Below are positions 59,951 to 64,000 of a stretch of 64,000 nt of DNA, one piece after another. The translations under genes were made by a program, and so were the position numbers. The stretch's first letter is position 1, and each line of letters opens with the position of its first letter. This DNA comes from Boseongicola sp. SB0665_bin_10 (GTDB lineage Bacteria > Pseudomonadota > Alphaproteobacteria > Rhodobacterales > Rhodobacteraceae), in NCBI GenBank assembly GCA_009838075.1, contig VXSG01000005.1, forward strand, positions 16,802-80,801. The letters are read 5' to 3'. Under the pieces are notes generated by a model. The model was given only the letters and a program-made list of their open reading frames with translations, made no database searches and was not told the origin of the DNA.

Positions 59951-60690
59951 CAGAAGATTCCCGGGTTGACTGGCGATGCTGCGGTCATGCCGCCATCCAC
60001 CGTGAAGAGCTGGCCGGTTGCGAAGCCCGCCTCGTCCGACGCCAGCCAGACCGCCATTGCGGCAATGTCTTCAGGGCGCCCGAAACGCCGCGTCGCGTGG
60101 CGCATCAGCGCGTCCTGCCGGGCAGCCTCGGGGTCCGAGGCAAGTTCAAACCCGGCTTCGAGCATTCCGGTTTCGACCCATCCGGGGCAAATGGCATTGC
60201 AGCGCACCTCGGGCCCGTGATCCACGGCGATTGAACGGGTGAGGCCATGCACAAAGGCCTTGGACGCGTTGTAGAGCGCCATGCCCGGATCGGCGGCCTG
60301 ACCTGAAACCGAACCGATGTTGATGATGGAGCCACCTGGCCGCATGCGGGGAAGGACTGCACGGCAGGCATTGAACACGCCCTTGCAGTTCACGCCGATG
60401 ACAAGGTCCCAATCCGCGTCCGTGCTGGCCGCAACGGTTCGCTCGACCTGAACGCCGGCGTTGTTGACAAGGACGTCCACCGGCCCGGCCGTCGCGGCCA
60501 AGCGTTCCATGTCCTCGGCGCGGGAAACATCCGCCGTCATCCAGACGCAATCCACCGGCAGGTCTTCGGGCGCGGGGCTTCGCCCGCAGGTCACGACGCT
60601 TGCGCCCTCCTCCAGGAATGCCCCGACGATTCCGCGTCCGATGCCCCGACCGCCTCCCGTGACGATGGCCCTTTTGCCCTCAAGCCGCAT
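59950..60690 (-). CDS. Short-chain dehydrogenase 1
   Basis: About 246-aa classical SDR. NAD(P) site TGGGRGIGRGIVGAF, NNAGVQVE, catalytic Ser in NIGSVSGQ, Tyr-x3-Lys in YNASKAF and the PG motif in AICPGWVETGM. The end FTVDGGMTAASP is typical. Start is at ATG 60690 or 60708, both overlapping the end of the small unknown gene. It shares the operon with the Rieske oxygenase and another SDR; the reaction is oxidation or reduction of a hydroxylated intermediate. Confidence 0.9.
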   Translation of the reverse strand: MRLEGKRAIVTGGGRGIGRGIVGAFLEEGASVVTCGRSPAPEDLPVDCVWMTADVSRAEDMERLAATAGPVDVLVNNAGVQVERTVAASTDADWDLVIGVNCKGVFNACRAVLPRMRPGGSIINIGSVSGQAADPGMALYNASKAFVHGLTRSIAVDHGPEVRCNAICPGWVETGMLEAGFELASDPEAARQDALMRHATRRFGRPEDIAAMAVWLASDEAGFATGQLFTVDGGMTAASPVNPGIF

Positions 60691-61069
60691 CCGGGCGCCC
60701 CAAGACATGCTTCTGCCGGAGATGTTGGCGCCGCCGGGGTTTCCAGTGCAAACGCGACGGGAAGGGACGCCTGGTCAGGCACGTGTCGACGAAATGTCCA
60801 GCCTTGAAGACGCGGCCGGGACCGTCGCATTCGAACCCGTACCCCGTGCCATTTGCGTGGCACGGATGCTTCGTGGCGCACGCAATGGTCGCGAAGGTGT
60901 CGGGCAGCATGAAGGCCCGGGCCTCGGCGAGGCATTCCGCTCCCAAGTCGAACTTCCCGGGACGCTCAAGGATCCGGAATTTCATGGATCCCATGCCGAG
61001 TTGCGCCGTTTCGAGGCTGACGGACGGCGCGTCCAGCGCTTCGTCCATGGTCACTTCCACGGTCATCAT
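60680..61069 (-). CDS. Small Cys/His-containing protein, unrecognised
   Basis: 129-aa predicted protein from ATG 61069 that overlaps the SDR 2 stop (ATGATGA) and ends inside the SDR 1 start. It contains five Cys and several His, including ACATKHPCHANGTGYGF and GFECDGPGRVF, but no family was recognised. Length, overlap with both neighbours and continuous reading frame support that it is expressed. The Arg-rich tail (KPRRRQHLRQKHV) may be an out-of-frame addition if a frameshift occurred, so the true C-terminus is uncertain. Confidence 0.55.
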   Translation of the reverse strand: MMTVEVTMDEALDAPSVSLETAQLGMGSMKFRILERPGKFDLGAECLAEARAFMLPDTFATIACATKHPCHANGTGYGFECDGPGRVFKAGHFVDTCLTRRPFPSRLHWKPRRRQHLRQKHVLGRPDAA

Positions 61070-61860
61070 GGATTCATCTGCTGGACCTGCGCGCTCAGCC
61101 CGCCATCGAGAATCCACAGCTGCCCGCTGGCATAGCGCGCTTCGTCGGACGCCAGCCAATTGACGAGGTTCGCGATGTCCTCCGGGGTGCCGTAGGTCCG
61201 CATCGGATGCACGTCGCGAACCGCCTTCTGCAATTGCGTGATCGTCCTGCCGCCACCGCCCGAGCCTTCGCCTTCAAAGAAGCTCTGCAGCATGGGGGTG
61301 TCAACATAGCCCGGGCAAACCGCATTGACTCGGACGCCTTCCGGACCGTGGTCGCAGGCCATGGCCCGGGTCAGGGCATGAACCGCACCCTTCGTGGCAC
61401 AATAGGCCGCCAGCCCCGGATCGGCGATGAATCCGTCGTACGAACCGAAATTGACGATGCTGGCGCTGGCACCCCCTCCCGCCGCCGAGCGAAGCAAGGG
61501 CAAGGCATGTTTCGAGGTCAGGAACGTGCCAGTGACATTGACGGCAAAGGAACGGTTCCATTCGTCGAGCGTGGTCTCCTCGATGGTCTTCTCGATCTCG
61601 ATTCCGGCCGCGTTGACGAGAACGTCAAGCCTGCCCGCCTCGTCCTGCACGCGGCTCATCGCAGCAATGCACGCGTCCTCGTTCGTGACATCGAGCCGAA
61701 CGAAACGACTTCCGTCATCATCGTGCCGGTCGAGCGAACCGCCGGCGCTCAGGTCAGCCGAATAGACGGTTGCGCCCTCGTCCAGGAAGCGCGCAACGAT
61801 TGCGCGTCCAATGCCGCCTCGGCCCCCCGTGACAAACGCGGTCTTTCCTTCAAGCGACAT
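61066..61860 (-). CDS. Short-chain dehydrogenase 2
   Basis: 264-aa classical SDR. Cofactor site TGGRGGIGRAIVARF, NAAGIEIEKT, Ser in NFGSYDGF, Tyr-x3-Lys in YCATKGA, and AVCPGYVDTPM; the end WILDGGLSAQ. There is a Gly-rich insertion (EGEGSGGGGRTI) before the substrate loop. It follows the Rieske oxygenase by 114 bases and overlaps the next small gene. It likely oxidises a hydroxyl in the pathway opened by the oxygenase. Confidence 0.9.
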   Translation of the reverse strand: MSLEGKTAFVTGGRGGIGRAIVARFLDEGATVYSADLSAGGSLDRHDDDGSRFVRLDVTNEDACIAAMSRVQDEAGRLDVLVNAAGIEIEKTIEETTLDEWNRSFAVNVTGTFLTSKHALPLLRSAAGGGASASIVNFGSYDGFIADPGLAAYCATKGAVHALTRAMACDHGPEGVRVNAVCPGYVDTPMLQSFFEGEGSGGGGRTITQLQKAVRDVHPMRTYGTPEDIANLVNWLASDEARYASGQLWILDGGLSAQVQQMNP

Positions 61861-61974
61861 GCTCGCCTTCCTCCCGTTGTGGCCTTCCCGATCGCGTTGC
61901 GGTCTCGGCGCGCCACTGTGCGTCTTTCCTCCCCCTCCAAACCGGGACGGCGAACGGGGCGATGCCAGGCCGCG

Positions 61975-63114
61975 TCACGGGGCTGCCCGTGCGTAGGCGT
62001 CCAGGACAAGCCCGTGAAAGTGGTGCACGGCGTGTTCGGACTTTCCCGAGCCCGCCGGATTGCTCACGATCCGCCCCTGGGCGAATGCTGGCGTCGCCAT
62101 GCCCTTCTGCACGCTTTCGACGATGTCGATGTCCTCGCGTTGCAGCACCTCGTCGAGGTAGCGGATCGCTTCCTTCTCCATGTCGTCCGGTTCGGGTGTC
62201 TCGAGGAAGAAGTCGTAGGTTTCCAGGGTTCGCCCGGCGCCGGCGGGGATGATGTTCAGCACGATCATCGACGACCGGCCCGGATAGCGCATGAAGCAGG
62301 TCGTGGGCCAAAGCCACCAGACCGCATGCGTGCGTACCGTGGCGTTCGAGACGTCATATGCGGTGTTGGCGCCTTTCCCGGCCTCCGCCATGTGGCTCGA
62401 ATAGATGCCGTGGGTCGTCACCTCGTAGGTGTCCATGTCCACGAGGTTGCAGAAGTCCTTGTGGGCGACCGGGCAATGGTAGCACTCCAGGAAATTGTCG
62501 ACGACATTCTTCCAGTTCGACTTGATGTCGTAGGACAGGCGGTGCCCGAACGTGAGGCTTTCGATGTCCGGCGCCCAGTTGCGAATTTCGGTCTCGAGGC
62601 CCTCTGACGCCAGGGACATGGGCGCCGCGTCCCGATCAAGGTTCACGAAGACAAACCCCGCGAATTCGGCGACCTGCACCGCGTCGAGGCAGATCGAATT
62701 CACGTCGAAGCCGGAAAGGTTCCCGGTTTCCGGCGCTCGGACCAGCCTGCCGTCCAGCCGGTAGACCCAGGCATGGTACGGGCACATGATCCGCGACGCC
62801 TTCCCTTGTCCGCTGAGGAGATGGTGCGCGCGGTGCTTGCAGACATTGTAGAAGGCGCGAAGGACGCCCTCTCCATCTCGCACGATGGCGATCGGCCTTC
62901 CGGCGATTTCGGTTGCGATGTAGGAGCCGGGCTCGCGCAGCGTTTCCGCATGGCACACCCATTGCCAGCTCCGTGCAATGATCTCGGACCGATCCACCTC
63001 GTACCAGGCCGGATCCGTGTAGGCATCCGCCTTCAACGACAATGAGCGGCTCGCGTCCGGTGAATACCCCGCACCAATTGTCGCGAACTGCTCCCTGCTT
63101 GGCGAACCGGTCAT
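61975..63114 (-). CDS. Rieske non-haem iron oxygenase, alpha subunit
   Basis: 379-aa oxygenase of the CntA/GbcA-like group, acting on quaternary amines such as carnitine, glycine betaine or stachydrine in known relatives. Rieske ligands Cys92/His94 (VCKHRAHH) and Cys111/His114 (MCPYHAW); mononuclear iron ligands His213 and His218 with Glu210 in NFLECYHCPVAHKDF. Start ATG 63114 overlaps the IscB stop by three bases (TGATG), and only a weak GGGA precedes it. No reductase is visible. The operon with SDRs and a carnitine-dehydrogenase-like enzyme supports betaine-type catabolism. Confidence 0.9.
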   Translation of the reverse strand: MTGSPSREQFATIGAGYSPDASRSLSLKADAYTDPAWYEVDRSEIIARSWQWVCHAETLREPGSYIATEIAGRPIAIVRDGEGVLRAFYNVCKHRAHHLLSGQGKASRIMCPYHAWVYRLDGRLVRAPETGNLSGFDVNSICLDAVQVAEFAGFVFVNLDRDAAPMSLASEGLETEIRNWAPDIESLTFGHRLSYDIKSNWKNVVDNFLECYHCPVAHKDFCNLVDMDTYEVTTHGIYSSHMAEAGKGANTAYDVSNATVRTHAVWWLWPTTCFMRYPGRSSMIVLNIIPAGAGRTLETYDFFLETPEPDDMEKEAIRYLDEVLQREDIDIVESVQKGMATPAFAQGRIVSNPAGSGKSEHAVHHFHGLVLDAYARAAP

Positions 63115-64000
63115 CAAGTCATCCCGCAGGAAACCCCGCCCTTCGGGGCGGGGAGGAATGCGGGCTCCCGTGTTCCGTGCATCGTTGTCGTCTCCTCCTT
63201 CCGCGGCGTCTCGAGGACGTATCCGTAGCCGTCGGCGCGCTGGACGACGCGGCAGTGCCGGTGCGAGATCCCCTGCACCGTCCCTTGCGCCGTCCGGACG
63301 TTGAATGAGCCTGTCCGGCGCACCGCGACACGGCCCACGTGGACGCCCCTCCTCTTTCCCGAGGGCACGGCCGCGCGCACGATGTCCCCCGTCCGGAAGC
63401 CTCGCACGGACTTCTCCGCCATCAGGTGGCCGACCGGGAAGCCGGACCGGTTCACGCGGGTCCGCGCATACGCGCCCCGGCCCATGGCCCTGATCGCGAG
63501 CACGGGCTGCCTCCAGCCCTTCAGCGCCGGCGTCTCGCCGACGCAGGCGGCGTCGAGGGCATGCGACTTCGGGATCCCCAGCCGCGTGCGGTTGAACTTC
63601 GTCCGCCCGCCCGAGGCGCCGGTGACGGGAAGCCCCGTCCGCCTCAATGCCTCGAACAGGACGCGGCGCGTGGCGTTGACCGCGGCGGCGGCGGAGAGCG
63701 GCGCCTTCGCCTGCGCCAGCACCTTCCGGAGACGCTCCGGACGCCTGGCCAGGAACGCTTCCACGGGCTGCGCGCCCTTGGCCTGGTTGCACGGTCCGCA
63801 GGCCGGCGCCAGGTTGGAACCGCCCGCAGCCTTCGGGCGCACGTGGTCGACCTGCAGCGGCACGTCCGTGGCACCCCAACAGGCGCACGTCCGTCCCCAC
63901 TTCTCCAGCAGGCATTCCCGCACTTCGCATCCCGCCAGCGTCCCTTGCCGGTACTCCGCGCCCGCGATCTCCGGGTTCTCCAGCGCCCGGGTGTCGAACC
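63114..64000 (-). CDS. iscB: IscB RNA-guided nuclease (partial, C-terminal part)
   Basis: IscB is the RuvC-HNH nuclease of IS200/IS605-like elements related to Cas9. The window holds about 295 codons up to the stop; the N-terminus, arginine-rich bridge helix, RuvC-I/II and the upstream omega-RNA lie beyond 64000. Visible in order: FDTRALENPEIAG, the HNH domain with QVDHVRPKAAGG, SNL and ACGPCNQAKG, then GGRTKFNRTRLG, the RuvC-III site KSHALDAACVG with His and Asp intact, and C-terminal beta-rich RuvC-like domain HRHCRVVQRADGYGYVLETP. The first zinc pair is CAC-W rather than C-x2-C, and the HNH loop is about four residues short. Confidence 0.9.
   Translation of the reverse strand, partial: FDTRALENPEIAGAEYRQGTLAGCEVRECLLEKWGRTCACWGATDVPLQVDHVRPKAAGGSNLAPACGPCNQAKGAQPVEAFLARRPERLRKVLAQAKAPLSAAAAVNATRRVLFEALRRTGLPVTGASGGRTKFNRTRLGIPKSHALDAACVGETPALKGWRQPVLAIRAMGRGAYARTRVNRSGFPVGHLMAEKSVRGFRTGDIVRAAVPSGKRRGVHVGRVAVRRTGSFNVRTAQGTVQGISHRHCRVVQRADGYGYVLETPRKEETTTMHGTREPAFLPAPKGGVSCGMT
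63134..63153. repeat. UUCG-capped hairpin at the IscB 3' end (IS right end)
   Basis: Arms CCCCGCCC and GGGCGGGG with a TTCG tetraloop form an 8-bp hairpin inside the last codons of IscB (LPAPKGG region). Such GC-rich hairpins are the subterminal structures recognised by Y1 transposases at the right end of IS200/IS605-like elements. No tnpA is visible, so the element may be a non-autonomous IscB-only form. Confidence 0.75.

Overview
The window is GC-rich, gene-dense DNA from an alphaproteobacterium, most likely a member of or close relative of the Rhodobacterales. The indicators are an alphaproteobacterial-type Hda (DnaA-regulating) protein, a short bacterial ProRS without the long insertion domain, a DUF1523 protein, a ~650-aa ParE, a LolCD pair and a large number of TRAP transporters, phytanoyl-CoA-dioxygenase-like proteins, SDRs and enolase-superfamily dehydratases typical of marine heterotrophs. 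No rRNA, tRNA or CRISPR array was seen.

Layout. 1-5.7 kb (minus strand): a MarR-type regulator, an alpha/beta hydrolase and a Dpp/Opp-type ABC importer (SBP, two permeases, ATPase cut by the window edge), with a perfect hairpin behind the SBP gene. 6-10 kb: lolC/E-lolD and, convergent to them, parE. 10-19 kb: a patchy accessory stretch with a truncated AbiEi-like gene behind a 20-bp palindrome, a solitary cytoplasmic NMT1-like binding protein, DUF1523, a DmpA-type peptidase, a FAD amine/amino-acid oxidoreductase, a PQQ-type sugar dehydrogenase, a toxin-antitoxin module with a frameshifted toxin lying between two divergent inverted copies of a ~120-bp sequence, and a ThuA-like protein. 19-28 kb: core genes proS, an AI-2E family permease, hdaA, ppk, dnaE. 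28-37 kb: an AttE/F/G/H-like ABC transporter-lipocalin operon, a FAD-SelD fusion convergent with the 2-selenouridine synthase mnmH (selenium use for tRNA), iolG and a tiny membrane protein. 37-40 kb: DUF2461, an MsrQ-like haem membrane protein, and a dispersed ~220-bp repeat.

40-52 kb is a sugar-acid catabolic island: an enolase-superfamily dehydratase, Zn-alcohol dehydrogenase and KduD in one overlapping operon, then a TRAP SBP, a second enolase-superfamily enzyme, the TRAP permeases, two phytanoyl-CoA-dioxygenase-like proteins and a DMT exporter, all on the minus strand; divergently, a FadR-type GntR regulator overlaps kdgK. Two near-identical inverted operator-like sites sit between the divergent operons. 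52-58.7 kb is a second TRAP cluster (GntR regulator, aldehyde dehydrogenase, SnoaL-like protein, SBP, fused DctQM) with a consensus promoter overlapped by a palindrome. 59-63 kb is a third catabolic operon (Rieske oxygenase, two SDRs, an unrecognised small protein, a carnitine/3-hydroxyacyl-CoA dehydrogenase-like enzyme).

The right edge carries the C-terminal part of an IscB nuclease (ancestor of Cas9) whose stop codon overlaps the start codon of the Rieske oxygenase. Its HNH region has an altered zinc knuckle and a shortened loop, and its 3' end forms a UUCG-capped hairpin typical of IS200/IS605-like right ends. All three solute-binding-protein genes of complete cassettes are followed directly by strong perfect hairpins, suggesting a shared way to express binding protein above permease.
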